Source: Paraburkholderia sp. (GTDB taxonomy: Bacteria > Pseudomonadota > Gammaproteobacteria > Burkholderiales > Burkholderiaceae). From it: a stretch of 64,000 nt of DNA. This document shows positions 37,077 through 47,035 of the stretch, in pieces (position 1 is the first letter of the stretch; the number at the start of each line of letters is the position of its first letter). The position numbers and the translations under genes are program-made. Under the pieces are notes generated by a model. That model saw nothing but the letters and a program-made list of their open reading frames with translations, did no database searches and had not been told where the DNA came from. The stretch is from the NCBI RefSeq assembly GCF_024281035.1, contig NZ_JAMXLH010000049.1, positions 81,134 through 145,133 on the forward strand, written 5' to 3'.

Positions 37077-37106
37077 TTGACTAATATTGTGTGTGGAATA
37101 TTGTAT
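37077..37106 (+). promoter_or_regulatory. oxc promoter with overlapping operator
   Basis: TTGACT (37077-37082), 16 bp, then TATTGT (37099-37104). The -10 overlaps ATATTGTAT (37098-37106), and a second AATATTGTG lies in the spacer (37083-37091). This is consistent with repression by the neighbouring GntR protein. Confidence 0.6.
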
Positions 37107-37144
37107 ATCACAGTTACGTAACGCCCCGCCAAAGAGGAGACGTC

Positions 37145-38893
37145 ATGGCAGAAGCAGGCATTAACCAGGCGCAAAACAGCCCAGCGCCCGAAGCTCAGCA
37201 AACCACCGACGGTTTTCATCTCGTCATCGACGCGCTGAAGCTGAACGATATCGACACGATCTTCGGGCTGGTCGGTATTCCCATTACCGATCTCGCTCGC
37301 CTAGCCCAGGCCGAGGGCATGCGCTTCATCGGCTTCCGGCATGAGCAGAACGCCGGCAACGCCGCCGCTGTCGCCGGTTTCATGACGAAAAAACCCGGTA
37401 TCTGCCTGACGGTTTCCGCGCCGGGCTTTCTGAACGGCCTTACCGCGCTCGCGAACGCCACGACGAATTGCTTCCCGATGATTCTGATTAGCGGATCGAG
37501 CGAGCGCGAGATCGTCGACTTGCAGCAGGGCGACTACGAGGAGATGGACCAGCTCAACGCGGCGAAGCCCTACGCGAAGGCCGCGTATCGCGTGCTGCAC
37601 GCGGAGGACATCGGCATCGGCGTGGCGCGCGCGATCCGCGCGGCCGTATCGGGTCGACCGGGCGGCGTTTATCTCGATCTTCCGGCCAAGCTGCTCGCAC
37701 AGACGTTGGACGCCGTTAGGGCCAGGCAATCGCTCGTGAAGGTGATCGATGCCGCGCCGCGCCAGATCCCGGCGCCCGATTCGGTCAAGCGCGCACTCGA
37801 CGTGCTCAAGGGCGCGAAGCGCCCGCTGATCCTGCTCGGCAAGGGCGCGGCCTACGCGCAAGCCGATGCGCAGATCCGCGCGCTCGTCGAGAAGACCGGT
37901 ATTCCGTATCTGCCGATGTCGATGGCCAAGGGGCTCTTGCCCGACACGCACGAGCAGTCGGCGTCGGCCGCGCGTTCGTTCGTGCTCGCCGAAGCCGATG
38001 TCGTATTGCTGATCGGCGCGCGCCTGAACTGGCTGCTCTCGCACGGCAAGGGCAAGACATGGGGCGCCGCGAACGGGCCGAAGCAGTTCGTCCAGATCGA
38101 CATCGCGCCCACCGAGATCGACAGCAACGTCGCGATCGAAGCACCGGTGATCGGCGATATCGGCTCGTGCGTCGAGGCGCTGCTCGAAGGCATCGGCGAG
38201 CACTTCCCGCAGCCCGGCGCCGAATGGCTCGAAGCCGTGGCGGACCGCAAGAACAAGAACCTCGCGAAGATGGCGGCCACGCTCGACAAGAGTCCGACGC
38301 CGATGAACTTCCACAGCGCACTGCGCGCGATTCGCGACGTGCTGAAGACGCGACCGGACATCAACGTCGTCAACGAAGGCGCGAATACGCTCGACTACGC
38401 CCGCAGCATCATCGACATGTATGAGCCGCGCAAGCGCTTCGACTCGGGCACGTGGGGAATCATGGGCATCGGCATGGGCTTCGCAATCGGCGCAGCGGTG
38501 ACGAGCGGGACACAGGTCGTCGCGATCGAAGGCGACAGTGCTTTCGGTTTCAGCGGCATGGAACTCGAAACTATCTGCCGCTACAACTTGCCGGTCTGCA
38601 CCATCGTCTTCAACAACAACGGCGTGTATCGCGGCACGGACGTGAACATGGGCGGCGGCGCCGATACGGCGCCCACCGCGTTCGTGAAGAACGCGCGCTA
38701 CGACAGGATGATGGAAGCGTTCGGCGGCATCGGTCATCAGGCCAGCACGCCTGAGGAGCTGACCGCTGCGCTGCTCGAAGCGATCGCATCGGGCAAGCCC
38801 ACCTTGATCAACGCTGTTATCGACGAAGCGGCCGGCACGGAGAGCGGCCGTCTCACGAATCTGAATCCGCAAAGCGCGGCAATGAAAAAATAA
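37145..38893 (+). CDS. oxc: Oxalyl-CoA decarboxylase
   Basis: Thiamine-diphosphate enzyme of 582 residues that converts oxalyl-CoA to formyl-CoA and CO2. It has the three-domain ThDP layout: an N-terminal Pyr domain with [12 protein letters not shown] and the catalytic Glu in [12 protein letters not shown]; a central domain; and a C-terminal PP domain with the [19 protein letters not shown]...FNNNG ThDP motif. The YRGTDVN segment is typical of Oxc. ATG 37145 follows AGAGGAGA. The next gene is frc, giving the complete cytosolic oxalate-to-formate cycle; ADP, a known Oxc activator, cannot be assessed. Confidence 0.96.
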   Translation: MAEAGINQAQNSPAPEAQQTTDGFHLVIDALKLNDIDTIFGLVGIPITDLARLAQAEGMRFIGFRHEQNAGNAAAVAGFMTKKPGICLTVSAPGFLNGLTALANATTNCFPMILISGSSEREIVDLQQGDYEEMDQLNAAKPYAKAAYRVLHAEDIGIGVARAIRAAVSGRPGGVYLDLPAKLLAQTLDAVRARQSLVKVIDAAPRQIPAPDSVKRALDVLKGAKRPLILLGKGAAYAQADAQIRALVEKTGIPYLPMSMAKGLLPDTHEQSASAARSFVLAEADVVLLIGARLNWLLSHGKGKTWGAANGPKQFVQIDIAPTEIDSNVAIEAPVIGDIGSCVEALLEGIGEHFPQPGAEWLEAVADRKNKNLAKMAATLDKSPTPMNFHSALRAIRDVLKTRPDINVVNEGANTLDYARSIIDMYEPRKRFDSGTWGIMGIGMGFAIGAAVTSGTQVVAIEGDSAFGFSGMELETICRYNLPVCTIVFNNNGVYRGTDVNMGGGADTAPTAFVKNARYDRMMEAFGGIGHQASTPEELTAALLEAIASGKPTLINAVIDEAAGTESGRLTNLNPQSAAMKK

Positions 38894-38924
38894 ATTCAAT
38901 CGATCGGAAAACAGGAGATACGCA

Positions 38925-40175
38925 ATGAGCAAACCCCTCGACGGCATCAAGATCATCGACTTCACGCACGTACAGGCCGGGCCTGCCTGCACGCAGATGC
39001 TCGCATGGTTCGGCGCGGACGTGATCAAGGTGGAGCGTCCGGGTGCGGGCGACGTTACGCGCAACCAGTTACGCGACATCCCGAACGTCGATGCGCTTTA
39101 CTTCACGATGCTCAACAGCAACAAGCGCTCGCTGACGCTCGACACGAAGAAGCCCGAAGGTAAAGAAGTGCTTGAAAAGCTGATCCGCGAATCGGACGTG
39201 ATGGTCGAGAATTTCGGCCCGGGCGCACTCGATCGCATGGGTTTTACGTGGGAGCGCATCAAGGAGCTGAATCCGAAGATGATCGTTGCTTCGGTCAAGG
39301 GCTTCAGCGAGGGCCATCATTACGGCGACCTGAAGGTCTATGAGAACGTTGCGCAGTGCGCGGGCGGCGCGGCTTCGACGACGGGCTTCTGGGACGGCCC
39401 GCCGACGGTGAGCGCAGCCGCGCTCGGCGACAGCAACACCGGCATGCATCTGGCAATCGGCATTCTCACGGCGCTGATCTCGCGCGACAAGACCGGCAAG
39501 GGGCAGAAGGTGGCCGTCTCGATGCAGGACAGCGTGCTGAATCTGTGCCGCGTGAAGCTGCGTGACCAGCAGCGTCTCGAACGCATGGGCTTCCTCGAAG
39601 AGTATCCGCAGTATCCGCATGGCACGTTCGGCGAGGCGGTGCCGCGCGGCGGCAATGCGGGCGGCGGCGGCCAGCCGGGCTGGGTGCTCAAGTGCAAGGG
39701 CTGGGAAACCGATCCGAACGCGTACATTTACTTCACGGTTCAGGATCACGCATGGGAACCGATCTGCCGCGCGCTCGGCAAGCCGGAGTGGATCGAGCAT
39801 CCGGACTACGCGACGCCGAAGGCTCGCCAGCCGCACATCTTCGAGATTTTCAAAACGATCGAGGCGTGGCTTGCCGACAAGACGAAGTTCGAAGCCGTCG
39901 ACGTTCTTCGCACGTTCGACATTCCGTGCTCGCCGGTGTTGAGCATGAAAGAACTGGCGAACGATCCGTCGCTGCGTGCGAGCGGCACGATTGTCGAGGT
40001 GCCGCATAAGCAGCGCGGCTCGTATCTGACCGTCGGCAGCCCGATCAAATTTTCGGATCTCAAGCCGGAAATCAAGAGTTCGCCGCTGCTCGGCGAGCAT
40101 ACCGACGAAGTGCTGGCCGATCTTGGCTACACGCCGCAGCAGATCGCGACGCTACACGAAGTACGCGCAGTGTGA
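38925..40175 (+). CDS. frc: Formyl-CoA:oxalate CoA-transferase
   Basis: Class III CoA-transferase of 416 residues that moves CoA from formyl-CoA to oxalate, regenerating oxalyl-CoA for Oxc. The catalytic aspartate falls at Asp169 in [12 protein letters not shown], the same position as in the Oxalobacter enzyme, and Gln17 (THVQAGP) is conserved. The glycine loop that closes the active site is present as GGGGQP (246-251). AGGAG precedes ATG 38925, 31 bp after oxc. A strong hairpin follows the stop. The pair lets the cell use oxalate from plants or soil. Confidence 0.96.
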   Translation: MSKPLDGIKIIDFTHVQAGPACTQMLAWFGADVIKVERPGAGDVTRNQLRDIPNVDALYFTMLNSNKRSLTLDTKKPEGKEVLEKLIRESDVMVENFGPGALDRMGFTWERIKELNPKMIVASVKGFSEGHHYGDLKVYENVAQCAGGAASTTGFWDGPPTVSAAALGDSNTGMHLAIGILTALISRDKTGKGQKVAVSMQDSVLNLCRVKLRDQQRLERMGFLEEYPQYPHGTFGEAVPRGGNAGGGGQPGWVLKCKGWETDPNAYIYFTVQDHAWEPICRALGKPEWIEHPDYATPKARQPHIFEIFKTIEAWLADKTKFEAVDVLRTFDIPCSPVLSMKELANDPSLRASGTIVEVPHKQRGSYLTVGSPIKFSDLKPEIKSSPLLGEHTDEVLADLGYTPQQIATLHEVRAV

Positions 40176-40196
40176 TCGGGGGGGATCCGCGATAGA

Positions 40197-40236
40197 GGCG
40201 CCGGCACGGCGTGAGCCGTGCCGGCGCCTTCGATTT
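40197..40236 (+). terminator. Terminator of the oxc-frc operon
   Basis: A perfect 14-bp stem (40197-40210 with 40215-40228) and a GTGA loop are followed by TTCGATTT. It starts 21 bp after the frc stop. Confidence 0.8.
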
Positions 40237-40598
40237 ACGCCGGACAACCTGCTTGCCGCAAAATCCAACGCTTGCGGTACACACCGATTAACGACGACGT
40301 CCGGACTGATTGTCGCCGCTTCATATTGTTGCGGTCACAACGGTCACAGCGGTCAACGCACGGCACGTGGCGCAAGCCGCATTTCCAGGGCGCTGGGTGA
40401 TCGATACGAGCGTGTACGCGCGAAGCGGCACGCATCGCCAGGTCGCGCCATTCGCAGCATTCCAACATCGAGCAGGAGACGTTTGATGAAGTCGCGGCTA
40501 TGCATTCGGCACGCCACGCGCAACGGCGTGTGGCCGATCTGTTCTGTCTGCTGTTCCCTTGCCATTGCGATTCCGCTTGTCGGAGGTGCGATTTGGCA
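40237..40598. other. Leader region of pntA, no gene seen
   Basis: About 360 bp without a convincing frame. It contains three 9-bp tandem units, CGGTCACAA/CGGTCACAG/CGGTCAACG (40332-40358), and presumably the pntAB promoter, which I cannot define. The open frames crossing it lack ribosome sites. Confidence 0.45.
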
Positions 40599-42161
40599 AT
40601 GACCATTGCAGTGCCGCGCGAAACGCATCGAGGCGAGCGACGTGTGGCCGCGACGCCGGAAAGCGTCGCACATCTTATCAAGTTCGGATATGAAGTCGAT
40701 GTCGAGACGGGCGCGGGTGCGCAGGCATCGTTCACCGACGAGGCCTATCGCCAGGCGGGCGCCCGGATCGTCGCCGATACACACGCGCTGTGGGCCGCCG
40801 CCGATATCGTGATCAAGGTGCGCCCGCCATCGGCTGACGAAGCGGGTCTACTCAAGCGCGATGCGACGCTCATCAGTTTTATCTGGCCCGCGCAAAACGC
40901 CGCGCTGCTCGATCTGCTGGCCGCACGCGGCGCGACTGTCCTCGCGATGGACTGCGTGCCGCGCATTTCGCGTGCGCAGAAGCTCGATGCATTGAGTTCG
41001 ATGGCGAACATGGCGGGCTATCGTGCCGTGATCGAAGCGGCGCAGCACTTCGGGCGTCTTTTCACCGGGCAGATCACGGCGGCGGGGAAGATGCCGCCCG
41101 CGAAAGTGCTCGTGATCGGTGCGGGCGTCGCCGGGCTGGCGGCGATTGGCGCGGCGCGCGGGCTCGGTGCGGTCGTGCGCGCGTTCGACACGCGGCCGGA
41201 AGTGGGGCAACAGGTCGAGAGCATGGGCGCGGAGTTCCTCACCATCGATATCGATGAGGAGGGCGGCGGCGCGGGCGGCTACGCGAAGCAGATGAGCGCG
41301 AAATTCATCGAAGCGGAGATGGCGCTCTTCGAGGCACAGGCGCGCGAGGTCGACATCATCATCACGACCGCGCTCATTCCCGGCAAGGCAGCGCCGCTGC
41401 TCATCGACGCGCGCACGCTCGCGTGCATGCGCGCGGGAAGCGTGATTGTCGACATGGCGGCGGAGCAGGGCGGCAATTGCGAACTGACGCGCCCGGGCGA
41501 GGTGGTCAACGTGCACGGCGTGACGGTGATCGGCTATACGGATCTCGCGAGCCGCATGGCGAACCAGTCGAGCCAGCTTTACGCGACCAATGTGCGCCAC
41601 CTGCTCGCGGACATTACGCCCGCGAAGGACGGTGAAGTGCAACTCGACATGGCCGATGTCGTGCAACGCGGTACGACCGTCATGCAGCGCGGCACGGTGT
41701 GCTGGCCGCCGCCCGCCGTAGAACCGTCGCCCACGCCTGCAAGCAACGCGGCGGCAAACACCGCGCCTGCGGCGGGCAAGGCGAGCAAGGCTGGCGATGG
41801 CGATAGTGCGCGTCGGCACGGCGCGTGGTCGCTCGTTGCGCTGATGGTTATCGCTTTGCTGCTGCTCGCACTCGGCGCGGTTGCCCCGGGTGCGTTCGTG
41901 GCGCACTTCACGGTGTTCGTGCTTGCGGTGTTCGTCGGCTATCAGGTGGTCTGGAACGTGACGCCTGCGCTGCATACGCCGTTGATGAGCGTGACCAATG
42001 CCATCAGCGGCATCATCGTGATCGGCGCACTGCTGCATCCGGGCGATGCCGGAATGATCGTGCGCGTGCTTTCGGGCATCGCACTCGTGGTGGCGACGAT
42101 CAATATCGCGGGTGGATTTCTCGTCACCCAGCGCATGCTGAAAATGTTCCAGCGGACCTGA
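40599..42161 (+). CDS. pntA: NAD(P) transhydrogenase subunit alpha
   Basis: Proton-translocating transhydrogenase alpha subunit of 520 residues, E. coli-like single-chain type. Domain I (about 1-385) binds NAD(H): [42 protein letters not shown], and the YAKQMS mobile-loop region. An Ala-rich linker is followed by four membrane helices (about 425-510). ATG 40599 begins the conserved [13 protein letters not shown] lies about 12 nt upstream. The longer open frame (to 40500) is not supported. With PntB it uses the proton gradient to make NADPH from NADH. Confidence 0.96.
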   Translation: MTIAVPRETHRGERRVAATPESVAHLIKFGYEVDVETGAGAQASFTDEAYRQAGARIVADTHALWAAADIVIKVRPPSADEAGLLKRDATLISFIWPAQNAALLDLLAARGATVLAMDCVPRISRAQKLDALSSMANMAGYRAVIEAAQHFGRLFTGQITAAGKMPPAKVLVIGAGVAGLAAIGAARGLGAVVRAFDTRPEVGQQVESMGAEFLTIDIDEEGGGAGGYAKQMSAKFIEAEMALFEAQAREVDIIITTALIPGKAAPLLIDARTLACMRAGSVIVDMAAEQGGNCELTRPGEVVNVHGVTVIGYTDLASRMANQSSQLYATNVRHLLADITPAKDGEVQLDMADVVQRGTTVMQRGTVCWPPPAVEPSPTPASNAAANTAPAAGKASKAGDGDSARRHGAWSLVALMVIALLLLALGAVAPGAFVAHFTVFVLAVFVGYQVVWNVTPALHTPLMSVTNAISGIIVIGALLHPGDAGMIVRVLSGIALVVATINIAGGFLVTQRMLKMFQRT

Positions 42162-42170
42162 GGAGACGTC

Positions 42171-43565
42171 ATGTTGAATGGAATCGGAAGCATGGCGTGG
42201 CTCGGCGCGGCGACGCTTTTTATCCTGAGCCTGCGCGGACTCAGTCATCCCGCGAGTGCGCGCCGCGGCAACATCTATGGCGTGGCAGGCATGCTGATCG
42301 CGGTGCTCGCCACGCTGCTCGTCACGCGCGGTGCGGGGCTGCAGATTGTGCTTGTCGCGGCGGTCGTGGGCGGCGCCATCGGCACCGTGCTCGCGAAGCG
42401 CGTAGCGATGACACAAATGCCGCAACTGGTGGCCGTGCTGCACAGCTTCGTCGGCCTGGCCGCGACGTTAATCAGCGTGTCGAATTATGTGGCTCGCGAT
42501 ACGCCGATGGTCGGTGTGGAGCGCGTGATTCACGACACCGAGATCTATGTGGGTGCATTCATCGGTACGGTGACCTTTAGCGGATCGATCATCGCGTTCC
42601 TGAAGTTGCAGGGGACGCTGAGCGGCAAGCCGCTCGTGCTGCCCGCACGGCATCTGCTGAACGCGGTCGTGTTCGGTGCGTGCGTCGTGCTCGGCTATCG
42701 CTTTGTCAGTGCGTCCGCAGGCGACGGCGGTCTTTACGCGCTGCTCGTCATGTGTGTGTTGGCGGCGGCGCTCGGCGTGCATCTGGTGATGGCGATCGGC
42801 GGTGCCGACATGCCGGTGGTGGTGTCGATGCTCAACAGCTATTCCGGCTGGGCCGCCGCCGCGACGGGCTTCATGCTCGACAACGATCTGCTCGTCACGA
42901 CTGGCGCGCTGGTCGGATCGAGCGGCGCAATTCTCAGCTACATCATGTGCCGGGCGATGAATCGCAGCTTTGTCTCGGTGATACTGGGCGGCTTCGGTGC
43001 GAGTACTTCAACGGGGAGCGCCGCGCCGCAGGGCGAGGTGGTGCCGACGACCGTGGACGAAGTGGGCTCGCTGCTGCGCGACGCCGCCGAAGTCGTGATC
43101 GTGCCGGGCTATGGGATGGCGGTTGCGCAGGCGCAGGGCACGATCAGCGAGATTACGCGGCGTCTGCGTGCGGCGGGCGTGCGCGTGCGCTTTGCCATCC
43201 ATCCGGTTGCAGGGCGTCTGCCGGGACACATGAACGTGCTGTTGGCCGAGGCGAAGGTGCCATACGACATCGTGCTGGAAATGGACGAGATCAACGACGA
43301 GTTTACGGAAACCGATGTCGTTCTCGTCATTGGCGCGAACGATATCGTGAATCCGGGCGCGCAGGAAGATGCGTCGAGTCCGATCGCAGGTATGCCGGTG
43401 CTCGAAGTGTGGAAGGCGCGCACTGTGGTTGTGTCGAAGCGCAGTATGGCGACCGGTTACGCCGGCGTCGACAATCCGCTGTTCTACAAGGACAACACGC
43501 GGATGCTGTTCGGCGATGCAAAGGGCAGTGTGGATGCGCTGTTGAGGCAGCTTGAAGCGGCTTGA
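42171..43565 (+). CDS. pntB: NAD(P) transhydrogenase subunit beta
   Basis: Beta subunit of 464 residues. About nine membrane helices occupy residues 1-260, and the cytosolic NADP(H)-binding domain III runs to the C-terminus, with [44 protein letters not shown] and [18 protein letters not shown]. It lies 9 bp after pntA with GAGGAGA as ribosome site, so the two are co-translated. It is the last core-genome gene before the tRNA-Leu island and is followed by a hairpin terminator. Confidence 0.97.
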   Translation: MLNGIGSMAWLGAATLFILSLRGLSHPASARRGNIYGVAGMLIAVLATLLVTRGAGLQIVLVAAVVGGAIGTVLAKRVAMTQMPQLVAVLHSFVGLAATLISVSNYVARDTPMVGVERVIHDTEIYVGAFIGTVTFSGSIIAFLKLQGTLSGKPLVLPARHLLNAVVFGACVVLGYRFVSASAGDGGLYALLVMCVLAAALGVHLVMAIGGADMPVVVSMLNSYSGWAAAATGFMLDNDLLVTTGALVGSSGAILSYIMCRAMNRSFVSVILGGFGASTSTGSAAPQGEVVPTTVDEVGSLLRDAAEVVIVPGYGMAVAQAQGTISEITRRLRAAGVRVRFAIHPVAGRLPGHMNVLLAEAKVPYDIVLEMDEINDEFTETDVVLVIGANDIVNPGAQEDASSPIAGMPVLEVWKARTVVVSKRSMATGYAGVDNPLFYKDNTRMLFGDAKGSVDALLRQLEAA

Positions 43566-43655
43566 AGCAGCGTAAGCCTGGCGTCGTTGTCAGCTCAGTT
43601 GCCAGGCTCATTCGCTGCTTTAAATACCGCGCTTCGCGCCCACGGGAAGTAAACA

Positions 43656-43695
43656 AAAAAACCCCGCAAATTCGATAATTTACGGGGTTATCTGT
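43656..43695. terminator. Terminator after pntB, sister of the one beside tRNA-Leu
   Basis: AACCCCGCAAATT and AATTTACGGGGTT (43660-43672, 43677-43689) pair with one mismatch around CGAT and are flanked by A- and T-runs. The sequence is clearly related to the perfect terminator at 59119-59150 next to the intact tRNA-Leu, part of the duplicated island border. Confidence 0.8.
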
Positions 43696-43723
43696 TTGTT
43701 TCTTTCTACTGCTTCGATTAGCT

Positions 43724-43749
43724 TTCTGGCGCCAGGAGAGGACTCGAAC
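43724..43749. repeat. Left attachment-site remnant (tRNA-Leu 3' end)
   Basis: TTCTGGCGCCAGGAGAGG followed by ACTCGAAC matches the tRNA-Leu 3' end at 59182-59208 except for one substitution and one missing C. The rest of a tRNA is absent: the match stops at the T-loop. Confidence 0.85.
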
Positions 43750-43801
43750 ACTGCTTGTAAGTTATTGAGTATATGTGAATTTGGCGCTTGTCTTTGGGCG
43801 A

Positions 43802-43827
43802 GTATACGCTTGTGTATACGCAAAAAT
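43802..43827. repeat. GTATAC double element, left copy
   Basis: GTATACGCTTGTGTATACGC then AAAAAT; the right copy at 59051-59076 differs at one base. Two GTATAC palindromes 12 bp apart lie just upstream of the integrase remnant in the right copy, so they may be integrase or excision-factor arm sites. Confidence 0.75.
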
Positions 43828-43837
43828 AGTGGATGTC

Positions 43838-43916
43838 TTCGCCAATCCTCGCTACAACGCATTTGCGCTGAGACATCTCGCTGACGATCCGCGCTGCGTC
43901 GTCCACGGGCAGCATG
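43838..43916. repeat. 79-bp border repeat, left copy
   Basis: It aligns without gaps to 59338-59416, exactly 15,500 bp away, with nine mismatches that are all transitions. On the minus strand both copies keep an open frame reading DDAARIVSEMS and RKCV.ARIGE. The source gene is not recognised. Confidence 0.8.
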
Positions 43917-44233
43917 TCCGCCGCAGTGTCGGGATGCGCAGACCAGACAAGGGCTAGTGTTCAGTCATGACCCAAGCGCTTCCAGAGGGATTCGTGCCTG
44001 CGATCAAGCAGTGTGACGGTGTATCAGGTCAAGAACGGGCACTATGTACCGGTCCAGACAATACGTCTGTAGTGACCCCAAGTAGTCGCCGACGGTAAGC
44101 CGCGTGAGTGAACCTATCCGTCACGTTCTCAAACCGCACAAGCCATGTGAAGTGACAAAGCTACCGCGACAGGACGGGTAAAGACGATTCAATTCCACGC
44201 TGGCAGACGTAGATCTCGCCATCCGGAAGGACG
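43917..44233. other. Left island interior, 317 bp, no supported gene
   Basis: Short peptides can be read on the plus strand (for example from ATG 43968), but there is no ribosome site or domain. One frame reads VYQVKNGHYVPVQTIRL before a stop, which looks like protein-coding debris of unknown origin. Confidence 0.4.
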
Positions 44234-45022
44234 TCACGGATAGAACCGCCCCAGGGCATCATGCAACGTCGCGGTAGAGAAAGGTCCGAGATGTGTTTCC
44301 AGAAGCCGACCGTTAGCATCATAGAACAAGGTAGTCGGGTAGCCTGCCGCATGAATGCGCGCCGCAAGAGAGGATGTTGGATCAAGCCACACATTGCTCA
44401 GGTGAAGCGAGCGACCTGCAAGATAGCGGCGAACAGTATCTGCCTGCTCACCCTGATTGACGAAAATGAAGCGTACATGGGGATTTTCTGCCTGGACGCG
44501 CTCAAATGCAGGTAGTTCAGCCTGGCAGGGTGGGCACCATGTTGCCCAGAGATTGACGATTGTGGGCAGACCTTCCGTGTTCAAGAGGTGCGACGTTCCA
44601 TCGAGCGATTGCAGTACGACTGCCGGTATCGGTGATGGAGCGGGAGCGTCATTTCGAAGTACCTGTGCGGAACCGTAAGCCAAGACACCTGTCGTCAGGG
44701 CGAGTGCAAGTGGCACTCGGGTTTTCCCGCTGCGCAACAGGCGCCATCCGGTCATGAGGGCGCCGGCAACCACGCCGGTGAGCGGATCGAAGCCGAGATC
44801 GCGAATATCGAACACGGCGATCATGTCGTGCCGATACTGCGGAAGAAATCGGATTGCAAACGCGATGCGTGCCGCAATCAGCCCTGCTGCAACGATCATC
44901 AAGACATCGGCCTCGATGGAACCGTGGCGCTTCTCCATCAGCCAGCCCATCGTCAATACGACAGTGACGCCGAACATGAAAATCAGCGCAGGTATAGGCA
45001 GGGCGAACGAACCAATCGACAT
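44234..45022 (-). CDS. Membrane-anchored TlpA-like thiol:disulfide reductase
   Basis: Protein of 262 residues. Four membrane helices in the first ~120 residues resemble part of a prolipoprotein diacylglyceryl transferase-like domain. A periplasmic thioredoxin fold follows with WATWCPPCQAEL (Cys163, Cys166) and a cis-Pro GYPTTLF. ATG 45022 gives MSIGSFALPIPA; the upstream extension lacks a ribosome site. In Pseudomonas and relatives, proteins of this build sit beside dsbG and a dsbD-like gene. Here dsbG is at the far end of the island (57.9 kb) and no dsbD is seen, suggesting a split cluster. Likely role: reducing power for periplasmic DsbG-type isomerase. Confidence 0.82.
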   Translation of the reverse strand: MSIGSFALPIPALIFMFGVTVVLTMGWLMEKRHGSIEADVLMIVAAGLIAARIAFAIRFLPQYRHDMIAVFDIRDLGFDPLTGVVAGALMTGWRLLRSGKTRVPLALALTTGVLAYGSAQVLRNDAPAPSPIPAVVLQSLDGTSHLLNTEGLPTIVNLWATWCPPCQAELPAFERVQAENPHVRFIFVNQGEQADTVRRYLAGRSLHLSNVWLDPTSSLAARIHAAGYPTTLFYDANGRLLETHLGPFSTATLHDALGRFYP

Positions 45023-45210
45023 GATGACGTGAGCAAATCGTGAATGATGAAATGATGCCGCGTTGCAATGCAAGCCTTCACGCGTGGACCGCAGGTCTTG
45101 CGGTTGGTGCAAGGCTACAAGTCCGCTGGGGGAAGAGTCAGGCTCAATGACGAGCCTGACTCAAGGCGAGTAACTTCAGATTGTCAGTAGGCCATGATGT
45201 GATGGCCAGA

Positions 45211-46125
45211 TTAACAGGGCGTTGCTTCCTGCATCAGCCACTCGCGAAATGCCACCAGCTTTGGCTGCGACGCGCATTCCGCCCGATAGACGACATAGTA
45301 AGCCAGCTCCGACGCCAGCTTTATCCCGGGAAACAGCGGGACCAGCCGACCTGCCGCCACGTCATCGCAGGCCATGACGCTTCGTGCCAGGGCAACACCG
45401 TGCCCGTCAATGGCCGCTTGCAGGACCGCAGCGGAATTATTGACCTGCATACCGCGGCTGGTATCGACCTCGGGTGCTCCGGCTCGCAATAGCCAGTCAC
45501 CCCAGGTGGCGAACCCCGTGTGCGTGTCCACGGACAGATCATGTATCAACGGTTTTCCGGCAAGATCGTGCGGGGTAGTCAGGCCGCCGGTCCGGGCGAG
45601 CCATGCTGGCGAACACACCGGATAGATCTGTTCATCCAGCAGTTTTTCGGCAACCAGGCCCACCCAGCTTCCACGGCCGTATCGCACGCCAATGTCGATG
45701 CCTTGCGCGGCGAAGTCCACCAGCTTGAGATTCGTATCGAGACGGACATCGGTTTCGGGGCAAAGGACATGAAATTTTTCGATTCGCGGCAGCAGCCATT
45801 TGGCCGCGAATGCAGGGCTGATGGCAACGGTCAACACCCCGCTGGGCGATCCCTCCCGCAATCGGCTCAAGCCCAGAAATAGGCGATCGAAGCCGGCCCG
45901 GATGTCCGGTAGAGCCCGCTCTGCCGTTTCGGTTGGAATCAGGCGGGCACGACCGCTTGCTCCGCGATGAAATAGAGGCGTGCCGAGCCATTCTTCCAGG
46001 GACCGGACTAGCTGCCCCACGGCTGCGGGCGTTACGTTCAAATCCGCTGCCGCCGCCGAAAAACTTTGATGGCGTGCGCTGGCTTCAAAGGCGCGAAGTG
46101 CATTGAGGAATACGGGGGCTTTCAT
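45211..46125 (-). CDS. LysR-family regulator (GcvA-like)
   Basis: Regulator of 304 residues. The N-terminal helix-turn-helix has LNALRAFEASARHQSFSAAAADLNVTPAAVGQLVRSLE and the C-terminal LysR-substrate domain has the GcvA-type ISPAFAAKWLLPRIEKF. It is divergent from the 46345 gene across 219 bp, the standard LysR arrangement, so it probably controls that gene and perhaps psd. A perfect AAGAAA-TAT-TTTCTT inverted repeat (46126-46140) abuts its start codon and may be an autoregulatory site. The effector is unknown. Confidence 0.88.
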   Translation of the reverse strand: MKAPVFLNALRAFEASARHQSFSAAAADLNVTPAAVGQLVRSLEEWLGTPLFHRGASGRARLIPTETAERALPDIRAGFDRLFLGLSRLREGSPSGVLTVAISPAFAAKWLLPRIEKFHVLCPETDVRLDTNLKLVDFAAQGIDIGVRYGRGSWVGLVAEKLLDEQIYPVCSPAWLARTGGLTTPHDLAGKPLIHDLSVDTHTGFATWGDWLLRAGAPEVDTSRGMQVNNSAAVLQAAIDGHGVALARSVMACDDVAAGRLVPLFPGIKLASELAYYVVYRAECASQPKLVAFREWLMQEATPC

Positions 46126-46344
46126 AAGAAATATTTTCTTTGCCTGGTGCGAAGAATATAGCAGTTGTCCGCACGGTTCACCACGCGAATAATAACGCCA
46201 GAAACACGCAAATGCCGGTATGAAGCGACCGCCGGGCTCAATGGCGCACGATGGTGCGAACAGGAAAGATTTTCTGTCAATCCGTTGGCTTGAAGCCGGC
46301 CCGTTGGCATCTGCGCAGATGGCAGTTCGACAAAGGAGCGAAGT

Positions 46345-46866
46345 GTGAGTGGTGTACGCGTTACCCCGTGGCGAGAGGGCGAGTTCGTCCCTCGAGAGTT
46401 GCTTGCTGGCATGCAGGCCCGTCGGCCCAATGGTGAGCTGATCGATATTGACCGTGTGTTGCTGAGGAGTTTTCCACTCGCAACAGGCTGGAACGAACTA
46501 CTGCGCCGAGTTCGCACCGACTTCAGCCTGGAACTGGAATACCGTGAACTCATCATGCTGCGGGTGGCGGTGTTGAACCATGCCGACTTTGAATGGGATG
46601 TGCATTATCCCGCTTACCTGCAGGCCGGCGGCACGGAAGAAAAGTGCCTCGCGCTCAAAGCGCGAAGCGTAGCTAGCCCTATCTTCGACGAGAAGGAGCG
46701 CGCCCTGATCGTGTTGACCGACCAGTCCACGAAACAGGTTGATGTGGATGCTGGCGTCATCGAGGAACTAAAGCGCCTTTTCGATGAAACGCGAACCGTC
46801 GAAGCCGTTGCCACGGTTGCGGCCTACAACATGGTCTCCCGCTTTCTGGTGGCGCTGGCAATCTGA
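46345..46866 (+). CDS. Carboxymuconolactone decarboxylase-family protein
   Basis: Protein of 173 residues of the AhpD/CMD superfamily: REGEFVPRELLAGM, then LELEYRELIMLRVAVLNHADFEWDVHYPAYLQAGGTEEK. The AhpD CxxC redox pair is absent; ALNH/FEW-type residues indicate the non-redox CMD branch. It starts at GTG 46345, with AAAGGAG 6 nt upstream. It is divergent from a LysR gene. The reaction is unknown; many such proteins accompany aromatic or alkyl-peroxide metabolism. Confidence 0.82.
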   Translation: MSGVRVTPWREGEFVPRELLAGMQARRPNGELIDIDRVLLRSFPLATGWNELLRRVRTDFSLELEYRELIMLRVAVLNHADFEWDVHYPAYLQAGGTEEKCLALKARSVASPIFDEKERALIVLTDQSTKQVDVDAGVIEELKRLFDETRTVEAVATVAAYNMVSRFLVALAI

Positions 46867-47035
46867 AATTCAGTATCGGAAATTACGGCAGATGATTGAG
46901 GTGTTCTCACTGGTACACGCTACGCGAAGCGACCTGGATGCGTGGCGATACTCATGCCGCACGGGCGGATTGATCACAGGATAGGTCCGCCTTTTACGCC
47001 ACAGATCGAGGCCGCTCTGGATAGCGGTTTGTGTA

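Noticed and set aside
43718..43915. A 65-codon minus-strand frame across the left island border
   Set aside because: It fuses the 79-bp repeat, the GTATAC element and the tRNA 3' remnant, so it is a chance frame through border DNA.
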